Source: Ndongobacter massiliensis (lineage in GTDB: Bacteria; Bacillota; Clostridia; Tissierellales; Peptoniphilaceae). From it: 64,000 nucleotides of DNA. This document shows, piece by piece, positions 1-9,400 of the stretch (the first letter of the stretch is position 1; the number at the start of each line of letters is the position of its first letter). Location of the stretch: NCBI RefSeq assembly GCF_900120375.1, contig NZ_LT635480.1, forward strand, positions 1,680,840 to 1,744,839, given 5' to 3'. The translations under genes and the position numbers were made by a program. The notes under the pieces were generated by a model. The model worked only from the letters and a program-made list of their open reading frames with translations. It searched no databases and was not told where the DNA came from.

Positions 1-32
1 CTATCGAAGAAGGATAAGGAGGGCACGATGCC

Positions 33-1424
33 ATGAGAAAACATGTAAAGGGAAATGTGAGTTGGGTAGGCTATATTGACTGGGAATTGGAAAGCTTTCA
101 TGGAGATGATTATTCCATCAAGAACGGATCCAGTCAGAACGCTTACTTGATTGAAGAAGAGAAGACTGTTCTAATTGATACGATCTGGACGCCGCACCGC
201 TTTGATTTTGTGGAGAACCTGAAGAAAGAGATTGATCTGAAGAAGATTGACTTTATCGTTGCCAATCATGGCGAATGCGATCACTCAGGTTCATTGACTG
301 CTCTTATGGAAGAAATCCCAGATACTCCGATCTACTGCACTGCGAACGCAGTCAAGAGCATGGAGGGCCAGTACGGAAAGCGTGGTTGGAATTTCCATGT
401 AGTGAAAACCGGTGACAGTGTGGATATTGGTCATGGCAAGAAACTGGTATTCGTAGAGATGCGTATGCTCCATTGGCCAGATTCCATGGCAACATATCTG
501 ACAGGAGATAACATTCTTTTCTCAAATGATGCCTTCGGCCAGCACTATGCAGTAGAGGAACTCTTTAATGATAAGGCAGATCAGTGCTTGCTTCAGAAAG
601 AAGCAATGAAGTACTTCGCCAATATCCTGAACCCTTTTGCGTCGATTTTAACGAAGAAACTGACCGAGATTACCGGATTGAATCTACAGCTTGCTATGAT
701 TGCGCCATCTCACGGAGCCATCTGGAGAGAAAATCCTCTGCAGATCGTGCAGAAGTACGCCGAGTGGGCAGATGCTTATCAGGAAGATCAGGTGACCATT
801 GCCTACGATACCATGTGGGAAGGCACCAAAAAGATTGCACATAAGATAGCAGAAGAAATCTATCGCCAGAGTCCTGAAACTGTGGTAAAGGTCTTTAATA
901 TCGCAAAAGCGGATAAGAATGAGATCATGACGGAAGTCTTCAAGTCCCGTGCGATCGCCGTCGGTTCTCCGACAGTATCGAACAGTATTCTTTCCAGTGT
1001 AGCGGGATGGATGGAGTTCTTGAAACAGCTGAAGTTCAAGAATAAGAAGGCGGCTGCTTTTGGATGTTATGGCTGGAGCGGTGAATCTGTAAAGAAGTTG
1101 CAGGAACAACTTAAAGAAGCCGGATTTGATGTGATTGAAGAAAATATCAGATCCATCTGGAATCCGGAGGAAAAGGATCTTGCAGGAATACCGGCACTGG
1201 TAACAAGTCTGATCGGCTCTTTAGATGAAGAGGTGGATGAAGAAGACGCAGCTTTTGCTAAACCGGAAAAATATCAGTGCGGTCCGTGTGGATACGTTTA
1301 TGATCCTGAGAAGGGGGATCCGGATAGCGGTATTGCACCGGGAACTGCTTTTGAGGATCTGCCGGAAGACTGGTGCTGTCCGGTTTGTGGTGTGAGTAAA
1401 GATATGTTTAAGGCGATAAAGTAA
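33..1424 (+). CDS. fprA: Flavorubredoxin: flavodiiron protein with C-terminal rubredoxin (NO/O2 reductase)
   Basis: Cytoplasmic A-type flavodiiron protein that reduces NO to N2O and/or O2 to water. The metallo-beta-lactamase-like domain (about residues 1-250) has the di-iron ligand set H79-x-E81-x-D83-H84, H147, D166 and H227. A flavodoxin domain starts near residue 252 ([11 protein letters not shown]). The last 50 residues are a complete rubredoxin with C416-x2-C419 and C449-x2-C452, so the electron donor is fused on, as in NorV-type flavorubredoxins. The ATG at 33 follows an AAGGAGG at about 15-21; the ATG at 28 is in another frame. It lies 23 bp ahead of hcp and is probably co-transcribed, giving a nitrosative-stress pair. 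Family assignment is firm; NO versus O2 preference cannot be read from sequence. Confidence 0.95.
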   Translation: MRKHVKGNVSWVGYIDWELESFHGDDYSIKNGSSQNAYLIEEEKTVLIDTIWTPHRFDFVENLKKEIDLKKIDFIVANHGECDHSGSLTALMEEIPDTPIYCTANAVKSMEGQYGKRGWNFHVVKTGDSVDIGHGKKLVFVEMRMLHWPDSMATYLTGDNILFSNDAFGQHYAVEELFNDKADQCLLQKEAMKYFANILNPFASILTKKLTEITGLNLQLAMIAPSHGAIWRENPLQIVQKYAEWADAYQEDQVTIAYDTMWEGTKKIAHKIAEEIYRQSPETVVKVFNIAKADKNEIMTEVFKSRAIAVGSPTVSNSILSSVAGWMEFLKQLKFKNKKAAAFGCYGWSGESVKKLQEQLKEAGFDVIEENIRSIWNPEEKDLAGIPALVTSLIGSLDEEVDEEDAAFAKPEKYQCGPCGYVYDPEKGDPDSGIAPGTAFEDLPEDWCCPVCGVSKDMFKAIK

Positions 1425-1447
1425 AACATTAGTAGGAGGGATATCCT

Positions 1448-3085
1448 ATGGCAGAGAATAAAATGTTCTGTTTCCAGTGTCAGGAAACAGCAGGATGTAA
1501 AGGATGTACGATTTCCGGTGTTTGTGGAAAGAAGCCGGAAGTCGCGGCGATGCAGGATCTTCTAATTTACGCAACGAAGGGATTGTCTGCAGTAACAACT
1601 GCACTTCGAAAGGAGGGGAAGGGAATCCCAAAAGAGATCAACCATCTTATCACGATGAATCTCTTTATTACGATCACGAACGCGAATTTTGATCGTGAGG
1701 CGATCCTTGCCGCCATTAAAAACACGCTGATGGCAAAGGAAGAACAGCTTGCCCGCCTTGATGAAAAGGATGGACTGACCGAGGCAGCGCTTTGGAATGG
1801 CGATGAAGAAGAGTTTGATGATAAAGCTGCCAACGTGGGCGTTCTATCGACAAAAGATGAAGATGTCCGCAGCCTGCGGGAGCTTATCACGTATGGATTG
1901 AAGGGGCTTGCAGCATATTCCAAACACGCGAACGCATTGCTGCAGGACAATGAAGAAGTAGATGCATTTATGCAGGAAGCCTTGACAAAGACACAGGATG
2001 ATTCTCTGTCGGCCGATGATCTTGTGGCTCTGACACTGGAGACCGGAAAGTTCGGCGTGGAGGGGATGGCACTTCTGGACAAAGCAAATACCGAGGCTTA
2101 TGGCAATCCTGAGATTACTAATGTGGATATTGGTACAAGAAAGAATCCCGGTATTTTGATTTCCGGTCATGATCTCCGTGATCTGGAGATGCTTCTGGAA
2201 CAGACGGAGGGCACCGGCGTAGATGTGTATACGCACTCTGAGATGCTGCCTGCCCAATACTATCCGGCATTTAAGAAGTACCCTCATTTTGCCGGCAATT
2301 ACGGCAATGCATGGTGGAAACAGAGAGAGGAATTTGAATCCTTTCATGGCCCGATCCTGATGACCTCTAACTGCATTGTCCCGCCCAAGGACAGCTACAA
2401 GGACCGTTTATGGACTACGGGTTCAGCGGGCTATCCGGGATGTGGGCATGTCCCGGGTGAATACGGTCAAAAGAAAGATTTTTCTGCTATTATCGACCAG
2501 GCGAAAGGGTGTCCGGCACCAAAGGAAATAGAGACCGGAACCATCACCGGCGGTTTCGCCCATGAACAGGTATTTGCTCTGGCGGAGTCGATTGTAAATG
2601 CGGTAAAGTCGGGGGCAATTCGCAAGTTCGTTGTTATGGCGGGGTGCGACGGAAGACAGAAGAGACGGAATTATTACACGGAGTTTGCCAAGGCTCTCCC
2701 GAAGGATGTGGTTATCCTTACAGCCGGATGCGCAAAGTATCGGTACAATAAGTTGGATCTTGGTGATATCAATGGGATTCCAAGAGTGTTGGATGCAGGA
2801 CAGTGCAATGATTCTTACTCACTGGCCTTCATCGCCCTGAAACTGAAAGAAATTTTTCAGCTGGAAGATGTCAATGAGTTGCCGCTGTCGTTTAACATCG
2901 CATGGTATGAGCAGAAGGCCGTTATCGTGTTGCTCGCACTTCTGTATCTCGGCGTAAAGAATATCCATCTTGGGCCAACGCTTCCGGCATTTCTGTCTCC
3001 CAATGTGGCGAAGGTTCTGGTGGAGAATTTCGGCATAGCCGGGGTCAGAACGGTTGATGAAGATGTAGAGATTTTGATTGGATAA
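1448..3085 (+). CDS. hcp: Hybrid-cluster protein (hydroxylamine reductase / NO reductase)
   Basis: Full-length 545-residue Hcp, a cytoplasmic Fe-S enzyme that reduces hydroxylamine and, in enteric bacteria, NO. The N-terminal cluster motif C8-x2-C11-x8-C20-x5-C26 matches the compact [4Fe-4S] form found in anaerobes. Hybrid-cluster ligand regions are present: ISGHDL, YTHSEML, NCIVPP, YPGCGH, MAGCDGR and [10 protein letters not shown]. The start follows AGGAGG with good spacing. Being immediately downstream of the flavorubredoxin, it very likely acts in the same NO detoxification process. No Hcr reductase gene is next to it; the flavorubredoxin's rubredoxin domain or another ferredoxin may supply electrons (inference). 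Confidence 0.96.
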   Translation: MAENKMFCFQCQETAGCKGCTISGVCGKKPEVAAMQDLLIYATKGLSAVTTALRKEGKGIPKEINHLITMNLFITITNANFDREAILAAIKNTLMAKEEQLARLDEKDGLTEAALWNGDEEEFDDKAANVGVLSTKDEDVRSLRELITYGLKGLAAYSKHANALLQDNEEVDAFMQEALTKTQDDSLSADDLVALTLETGKFGVEGMALLDKANTEAYGNPEITNVDIGTRKNPGILISGHDLRDLEMLLEQTEGTGVDVYTHSEMLPAQYYPAFKKYPHFAGNYGNAWWKQREEFESFHGPILMTSNCIVPPKDSYKDRLWTTGSAGYPGCGHVPGEYGQKKDFSAIIDQAKGCPAPKEIETGTITGGFAHEQVFALAESIVNAVKSGAIRKFVVMAGCDGRQKRRNYYTEFAKALPKDVVILTAGCAKYRYNKLDLGDINGIPRVLDAGQCNDSYSLAFIALKLKEIFQLEDVNELPLSFNIAWYEQKAVIVLLALLYLGVKNIHLGPTLPAFLSPNVAKVLVENFGIAGVRTVDEDVEILIG

Positions 3086-3164
3086 TAATCTGTGTGTATT
3101 TGTAGAAAATGGAAACAAGATTGCCTTGCGGAGCAGAAAATTTTCAATCAAGGCTTCCTTTCCT

Positions 3165-3355
3165 TCAAAAACAGGCGCCTCCGGAATTGATCCGGTGCGT
3201 CTGTTTTCGCGCCGCTTCGTATTCTTCCTCAGTATAGTAATTCGTTCCGTCTTCTTTCCATTCCACATAAATAAGGTCGCCGTCCCCATTCTCGAGATGG
3301 GTTCCTGCTCTCTCAGGTTCTTCAAAAGCGCATAGTACGCATGCAGACGAGCCTG
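3165..3355 (-). pseudogene. Possible frameshifted gene remnant downstream of the lipoprotein gene
   Basis: After the lipoprotein stop codon the minus strand keeps reading like protein in two frames. One frame gives LHAYYALLKNLREQEP. The frame shifted by one then gives GDGDLIYVEWKEDGTNYY and TEEEYEAARKQTHRI, ending at a TGA (3167-3165). Neither frame has its own start or ribosome-binding site. It looks like the tail of a degraded gene; the family is not recognised. Confidence 0.3.
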
Positions 3356-4273
3356 CTATTGGTCCGACGATGCGTCTGGGCTCTTCTCCGGCGGTTCAAT
3401 TTCACCCTCGCGGTACAGGCATATGCCGTTGCATAGAATTCGATCCTTTTTTACATCCGAACCCGCTCGCTTGATGCCGCGTGGAATAAATTCAAACGTC
3501 GTTAGACTGGACAAATTGACAAATTGCAGGCTGCCCGTGATGATGCCGCCCGACGGCTCTCCCAGCGAAAAGGCTTCCCCCTTCGCCCCCGCCGCGTCCG
3601 GCAATAAAAAGCATGCTTCCGATGAGTCGGGGATCGTGCTTACCTTTTCCACGGGACAATCGTCGAAGCGAGTCAGCCCGGCTTTTGCGTCGAATTCCAA
3701 CGAAAGACCTTCCTTAGCGAGCCATTTGCCCTGTACTGAGCTGAAGTCGTTTTTTTTGATTGCGTTGATATCCATGCCGATATACTGCTGAACATCTAAG
3801 GGCGTCCAATCCATATTTTTTGTAAGGTCAGCATCCGGCTGCAACTCCAGCACAGTAAGACCCTCCTTCGAAATGGTGTACACCTGCAAGGGGGTCAGCT
3901 TTTCAGAAGCATCGTCGTAGGCGATAATCAAATCATCCGTCCCGTTGTGATCCAGATCCGCGATCGCATACGAAGGTTTCCTGCTCGGCTGTGCTATGAT
4001 CTGCATTGCGAGATCCGATTTTTCTTCGGACTTCGAATCTATTTCCGACTGCAGCTTCTCGACCTCGATAAGCGGCAGATCCTCAGAGGAGAGGGGCCTT
4101 TTTTTACCGTCTTCAATAACCATGGTATCCTTGGAATATAGCAGATCACATGATTTCCATGCGCCAACCATATCCTCAGCAGACGTCAGTTTACCGGCAT
4201 TTCCGCAAGCGCTGAGCAGGACAAGCACCGCCAGAGCGCCTATTTTCATCAGAATGCGAAATCGTTTTTTCAT
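3356..4273 (-). CDS. Predicted lipoprotein of unknown function
   Basis: A 305-residue exported protein. The ATG at 4273 (MKKRFRILMK) is preferred over an upstream in-frame ATG at 4318 because GGGAGGG precedes it at proper spacing and it begins a classic lipoprotein signal (hydrophobic ALAVLVLL followed by the lipobox LLSAC, Cys about residue 22). The mature protein is hydrophilic. Around residues 120-135 is an acidic segment, AIADLDHNGTDDLIIAYDD, resembling the calcium-binding FG-GAP/VCBS-like pattern seen in some surface proteins. I do not recognise the family. It is monocistronic, convergent with hcp, and has a possible extended -10 promoter upstream. Confidence 0.75.
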   Translation of the reverse strand: MKKRFRILMKIGALAVLVLLSACGNAGKLTSAEDMVGAWKSCDLLYSKDTMVIEDGKKRPLSSEDLPLIEVEKLQSEIDSKSEEKSDLAMQIIAQPSRKPSYAIADLDHNGTDDLIIAYDDASEKLTPLQVYTISKEGLTVLELQPDADLTKNMDWTPLDVQQYIGMDINAIKKNDFSSVQGKWLAKEGLSLEFDAKAGLTRFDDCPVEKVSTIPDSSEACFLLPDAAGAKGEAFSLGEPSGGIITGSLQFVNLSSLTTFEFIPRGIKRAGSDVKKDRILCNGICLYREGEIEPPEKSPDASSDQ

Positions 4274-4362
4274 TTCTCTTTTCCCTCCCGATCGTTTGCC
4301 GGCGAATCTGCACCGCACCCAGAACCTATGCTAGGACCTTCTCTGCTTTCTTAATTATTAAG

Positions 4363-4371
4363 AGTATAGCA
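4363..4371 (-). promoter_or_regulatory. Extended -10 promoter for the lipoprotein gene
   Basis: On the minus strand the sequence reads TGC-TATACT (TATACT at 4368-4363), an extended -10 element about 90 nt before the lipoprotein start. No good -35 is seen, which fits an extended -10 promoter. Confidence 0.4.
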
Positions 4372-4473
4372 GATGTCCGGACGCTTTTTCCCAGTCGCTT
4401 GATAAAGGACAAATGCTCAGTGCAGTGAACGCATGCGCCCGCCCGCTTTCTTACGGGCACCTGCGGTTTGCGG

Positions 4474-4557
4474 GCTGCCGACAGACTAAAATGGAGGGCG
4501 ACTCCGGTTTTTGCTCGGCGAAGCAAACATATCGCGCTGCCGACAGGCTAAAATGGA
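4474..4557 (+). repeat. Pair of 22-bp direct repeats in an intergenic region
   Basis: GCTGCCGACAG followed by A/G and CTAAAATGGA occurs at 4474-4495 and 4536-4557, 62 bp apart with one mismatch. A shorter TAAAATGGA recurs near 4640. The surrounding roughly 570-bp stretch (4335-4908) holds no convincing gene. Confidence 0.6.
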
Positions 4558-4910
4558 ATAATTGCAAAAAGCTCGGCATCGTTGTGCGGATTAAAAGGCA
4601 AAAAAGCCAAAAACATCGGCTGTCCTGCCTTCGAAATGAATAAAATGGACGGTCCAAATGCGCAAAAAAGCGAAAAGGTCAGCAGTCCTCCAAAGAATGC
4701 CGAAAAAGTTGACCGTGTAAAATCGAAAAATGAGAAAAATGTATGTCAAAAACGCGCAAATTGGAAACTTGGGGTCTATTTCATAAATCGAAATAAATTT
4801 TTATGTAAAAAATAAAGTTTATATTCACTTTGTGCGACAAATCTTGTCCACACGACTTGACGCATCTATAGTGAGGGGCGGTAAAATTAGGAGGAGACAA
4901 ACGAAGCGAT

Positions 4911-5305
4911 GAAGGCGTAGAACGCTTGTTGAAATTAGCTGATAGAATTGATACAAAACGAGGAAGAAACCTGCATTGAGGAAAAATCCCTGGCGCGCAC
5001 CCAGTTGGTGTGAATTTTTCCGCACTTGTGGAGTCGACGTGCGAATATTTGTTAGAAATGAGGGAGATGTCTAAAATATTTAATTCCTTCGGATGTAGAG
5101 GATGCATTCATCGTGAAAAAGGCACTGCGCTATGATATCAAAGGCGCGATATCGCGAGATCAAGAAGATTATGGAGAAGCATGAAGTAAAGCCAACGAAA
5201 AATAAAAATATTTCACTGAAAGTGAAAGACAAAAATTTAGATACACCGGAAGGAAAAGCGACCATACAAAGATTGGTTTCAAAAATCTTGGACGAATCTT
5301 GTTGA
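4911..5305 (+). pseudogene. Decayed gene fragments in more than one frame
   Basis: A good ribosome-binding site (AGGAGGAG, 4889-4896) precedes an ATG at 4909 that meets a TAG after three codons. In a shifted frame, 4911-4979 reads EGVERLLKLADRIDTKRGR before a stop. A later stretch in another frame (5132-5305) encodes a lysine-rich piece starting MISKARYREIKKIMEKHEV and ending RLVSKILDESC. An SD followed by protein-like text in several frames suggests one gene broken by frameshifts. The family is not recognised. Confidence 0.4.
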
Positions 5306-5374
5306 AACAGTACGATGATAAATGTTAACGTCATGCGACATTCACCTTTTCGGGGGACTGTTAATTCACGTTGC

Positions 5375-5403
5375 TTGTGGCAACGACCGGCGACTCCTAC
5401 AAT
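5375..5403 (+). promoter_or_regulatory. Promoter of the XRE regulator gene
   Basis: TTGTGG (5375-5380), a 17-bp spacer and TACAAT (5398-5403), 35 bp before the start codon of the regulator gene. Confidence 0.5.
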
Positions 5404-5437
5404 GAGGATAACAACGAAAGAAAGGAGATTATCCTCG

Positions 5438-5953
5438 ATGCTTCATGAGAATATACAGTCCATAAGAAAATCGAAAGGACTATCACAAGAGGAACTTGCC
5501 ATTAAGCTGCATGTAGTAAGACAGACCGTGTCCAAATGGGAGAGGGGGTTATCGGTTCCGGATTCCGAAATGCTGATCCGTATTTCAGAGATTCTCGAAA
5601 CACCGGTTAGTGTTTTGCTCGGTGAAACGAATCCGGAGACCGAGGTGCCGGTTGATGATTTAAAAGTAATTTCTGAAAAACTGGAGCTCATCAATCTGCA
5701 ATTGGCACGAAGCAAAGCGGCGAAACGAAAAGTTGTACACGGGTTGTTTATCGCATTGTGTGCACTCATTGTGGTAATCGCTGCGGTTCTGATTTTACAA
5801 AGTAGTCCCTATTTGCACTGGGATTTCAATGATCCGGAAACAGCCGTAGCAGGTACATTCTTTCACGCGTTTGAATGGCTCTTTTTCAGAGTGGCACCGA
5901 TTGCTTTCATCGGGGCTGTTGTTGGGGTGGTTTTAACAAGACAAAGGGAGTAG
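5438..5953 (+). CDS. XRE-family transcriptional regulator with two membrane segments
   Basis: A 171-residue protein. The N-terminal helix-turn-helix of the Cro/C1 type (MLHENIQSIRKSKGLSQEEL, then VVRQTVSKWERGLSVPD) occupies about residues 1-65. It is followed by a short helical linker (residues 80-105) and two hydrophobic segments, near residues 107-125 (FIALCALIVVIAAVLIL) and 147-165 (VAPIAFIGAVVGVVL). This DNA-binding head plus membrane tail layout is common in Firmicutes regulators that sense envelope state. The ATG at 5438 has GAAAGGAG upstream; an in-frame ATG at 5315 would add an unlikely 41-residue leader. It is a single gene followed by a terminator. Targets are unknown. Confidence 0.85.
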   Translation: MLHENIQSIRKSKGLSQEELAIKLHVVRQTVSKWERGLSVPDSEMLIRISEILETPVSVLLGETNPETEVPVDDLKVISEKLELINLQLARSKAAKRKVVHGLFIALCALIVVIAAVLILQSSPYLHWDFNDPETAVAGTFFHAFEWLFFRVAPIAFIGAVVGVVLTRQRE

Positions 5954-5956
5954 GAT

Positions 5957-6001
5957 AAAAAGCTCTTCGCTGCGGATTCGATAGTGGCGGGGAGCCTTTT
6001 T
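5957..6001 (+). terminator. Rho-independent terminator after the XRE gene
   Basis: AAAAAGCTC pairs with GAGC-C-TTTTT across an internal region, ending in a T run. It begins 3 nt after the XRE stop. Confidence 0.55.
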
Positions 6002-6003
6002 AT

Positions 6004-6232
6004 GCTTTGCTTGCAATTGTTATTTCGGATTTGCATTCTACTCTTATCGTAGTTTTTTTATTAGCAGTACCAATCCCTTCGTTTTCTACAATCCTTACTT
6101 TATATATGTTGGACAATTTTCTACAGTTTTATTCAATCTGAATTACAGACTCAAGTGTACTTTATCGTTATACATGAAATGCTCTTACTCCCCTCTATTC
6201 TTGGCGGTGTCATTTTTTCCAAAAAGTGGTGA
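6004..6232 (+). pseudogene. Remnant of a membrane-protein gene split over two frames
   Basis: From 6004 one frame reads hydrophobic sequence (ALLAIVISDLHSTLIVVF, then SFSTILTLYMLDNFLQFY) to a stop near 6129. A shifted frame continues with TQVYFIVIHEMLLLP and SILGGVIFSKKW and ends at TGA 6230-6232. There is no start codon with an SD. The rest of the gap to 6445 is very AT-rich and carries no gene, only the 5' region of the adhesin gene. Confidence 0.35.
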
Positions 6233-6445
6233 TAATCGATCATGGATCCATCGATTCACTAGAAAACTAATCCTATAAAACTGCCATGAATTTATTAATT
6301 AAAAATATTAAAAAAAAGCAAAAATATCACATTTTTTAGTTGATTTTATTTTTCAAAGTGATAACCTATTGATAAAGTAAGGAATAGAGGGGATTACATA
6401 TTAGATATCGATAGGGTATCGGTTTTTGAGAGGAAGGGATCGTTT

Positions 6446-9400
6446 ATGAAAGGGAGAAGGTTTCTGGCTCTTACCTTGGCAATGACCATGTTGCTGCAAA
6501 TTGTAACCGGGTTGGTCCCGAGTCGCAGCGATGCGGCTGCGATGCGTGCTGTGCGCGTTATGGAAGCGCAAAGTCAGGAGCGGTCGGCGCCGGAATCCAT
6601 TCCCGATGGAGGAAGCGAAATCTCCGGACGGGAAGCACCGCTTGTCATAGATTCCGCGGGTTCCGAAGAACAAGCAGCGTCCGAAGAACAAGCAACGACG
6701 GAGAAGGAATCTTCTTCATCCGAGCAGCCATCGAACGTCGAACAAACGGCGTCGGAGTTGGCACCGGAAGCGGGACAAAACAGTGAAGCCGCACTTCCGC
6801 AAAAAGAAAACTCGCCGGAAACGCCGAAGACGGGACCGGAAACCATGCCGGAAATTCTCAATCCGACCCTACAACCCCTTCAATACATAGAATATAAAGA
6901 TGGAAGTTTTTCATATGAAACGGCGCTGGCGCTGACTTGGAAATTGAGCAAGGACGTCAAGGCGGGCAGCGAAGCGTCGGTGGTACTGCCGGAAGAGCTC
7001 GCGCTTAGCGGCACGACAGACTTGGCACAGGAAAAGCAGGAACTCGGTAGTATCAAAGATTCTGCAGGGCATGTTCTGTTTCGCGTTTTCAGCAAATACA
7101 ATGCCTCCCAATGCACCCTCATTTTTCAGGTGACGGAAGAAGGCGCCGCTCTCGCTCAAAAGGAAGAGACGGGACTGGAAGGACAAAGCCTAATCGGGCA
7201 GACGATTGCACTGAAAGATGTTGCAAAAGCCGATGATAGCAACGTTTCCGAGGGAGGGTGGAATCGCCCACTGTATAGAGGGCTTTCCTACAAGGCGGAA
7301 ACCCACAAGGCACAAGCGGAAGACCGCGAGAACCAAAAAGTCGTAGTCTTTCAAATTCTTGCGCGGGGCGAGAAAAAAGCGGTGTCCGTTTCTCTGCCCG
7401 TGCATCAAAGTCAGAGTAAAAATGAGCGCAATCAGATCGCGTCTCTGTATTCATGCATGCATGTTTTGGATGCTGCGGGACAACTTTCCCAAGAGTTGAC
7501 CGGTCTTCTTGCGATTCCACAAAAAGCGGATGTGAAATCCGCCGAAGAATCGACGGAAGAAGCCGGCGCCGCAAGCTTTGCACCGAAACGATTGCATATC
7601 GCCTTTCCGGGCGTTCAAGAAGCCCCATCGCTTTCGCTTTACACCGTTCAAAACGGACAAAAAACCAAAATCTATCCGGCAGAGGGTGCGGATTTCATCA
7701 CGACGGAGCCCGGCGGCTTTGTGCTGGATGTGAAAACGTTGCATGCGTATCTCACGGAAACACAGAATTCGCAGGCAAGTGAAGCAGAGAAGCATCTCTA
7801 TTTTGAATGCGGAGTACGTCAAGCGCAGGAAAGTCGGGAACTTCTCCTGCAGGCGGCGCTGATCGGCCCTGCAGAAAAAGAGGAAGGGAAGGCGACATCC
7901 GCGGCGGAGGAGCCCCTCGTCGGCATCGGGGAAACCTATCGTGTTTCACAGGGCACCGCGTCCACGCGCAGTGCGGAAGATTCCCCTTACATCACAGAAC
8001 AAAAAACGATTCAAATCGATGCAGCGACCGTGGCGGAAAAAGATGTGCCGCTTCTTTTCCCTGCAGATTTTGTCGTGGAAAAGAAAGAAGATCCGGAAAA
8101 TCTGCAGCTGGCCCCGGAAAAACAGCCACAGGCACAGAAAGCTCCGACCGGCATTCCGTCCGGAAATGATCCGCTAAAACCGGGCAGCCACGGGTCGACC
8201 CGCGAACAATTCCCCATCGAAATTGAATACCATACGCACCAGTATATTGCAAAGCAATCCGGCAATCAGTGGTCCATTGATTATGCCAATGACCGCGTGG
8301 TCTGGGATATTGAATTGGAAACCGGCGCACTGCGGTCAGACTCCATCAATTTTAACAGCCTTTCATACAGCCTCTATGCCTCAAAAAATCAGGGGCTGAA
8401 GGACTTTACAATCAGCACGGCAGATACGAAAGAAGGGCTTTTGCCAGCGGGACAGGGCACGGCGTTTTCGGGGGATGCGAACATGGCGCTTTATTCCGAG
8501 ACGCAGAATAAAGCGAATATCGGGGATCGACGTTGGATTCGAGTCAGCGCAAAATTCGACCCGGAGACCAAGACCATGCCGGCGGCACGAAATAAGACGA
8601 AAGAAGTCTACGCCAATCCGCAGAGCGGACGATACACGCTCGGACTGCGTGTGACGCCGGATGTGAATTACGTTTGGGCAATGCGACAGGCATTTATTGA
8701 AGCCTATGAAAAACTTTCGAAGATTCCGCTGGTCATTACTTGGTTGCAGGGCGCAGACGCCACGCAGATTTTTGAAAAGGGATTCAATCTGGTCGACGCA
8801 CGCTTTACTTCGGAAGTGACTGTCGCGGATTTTGAGTATGAAAGCCGATTCTATTTCGATAAAACTCGGACCATCACCGGGAAATTCCAACAAACGAGTG
8901 CTAACAACAATCAAACGAATTGGGAAGTGATTGAACTCCTGCGCATGAAGGATGAAGCAGATCCGAGCATTCAGGAAGCTGCGTTTACGAAGGCCGGCGG
9001 ACTCACACCGGACAAGAACGCGGGGCGTTTGCAATCTGTCACGGCATATATTCCGAAGACGGCGGGCGGGTACGATGCTGTTCCCGCACCGACGGATGCG
9101 CAGCAACTGCGCACTTGGCTTTCCACGCACCAGATTCCCGGAACAATTCTCGTGTACCGATTTGTCGCCGATTCGGATACGCCGTATGAAGAAAACACCA
9201 TTACCATCAACTTTCAGGAGAAATGGGATGATGAGATGGGAACCACCGGCGGGCGGCAGCAAGCCGGATTGCGCGAGTATACGGATGCGGAAAAACAGGG
9301 CGAGTATTATGTCCTCCCCGCGACGATAAGCGATCGGGCGGAATCCCACCCGAACGCCTCCTATCAGGCAACGACGATGCAAATCGATAAGACCGGGGAG

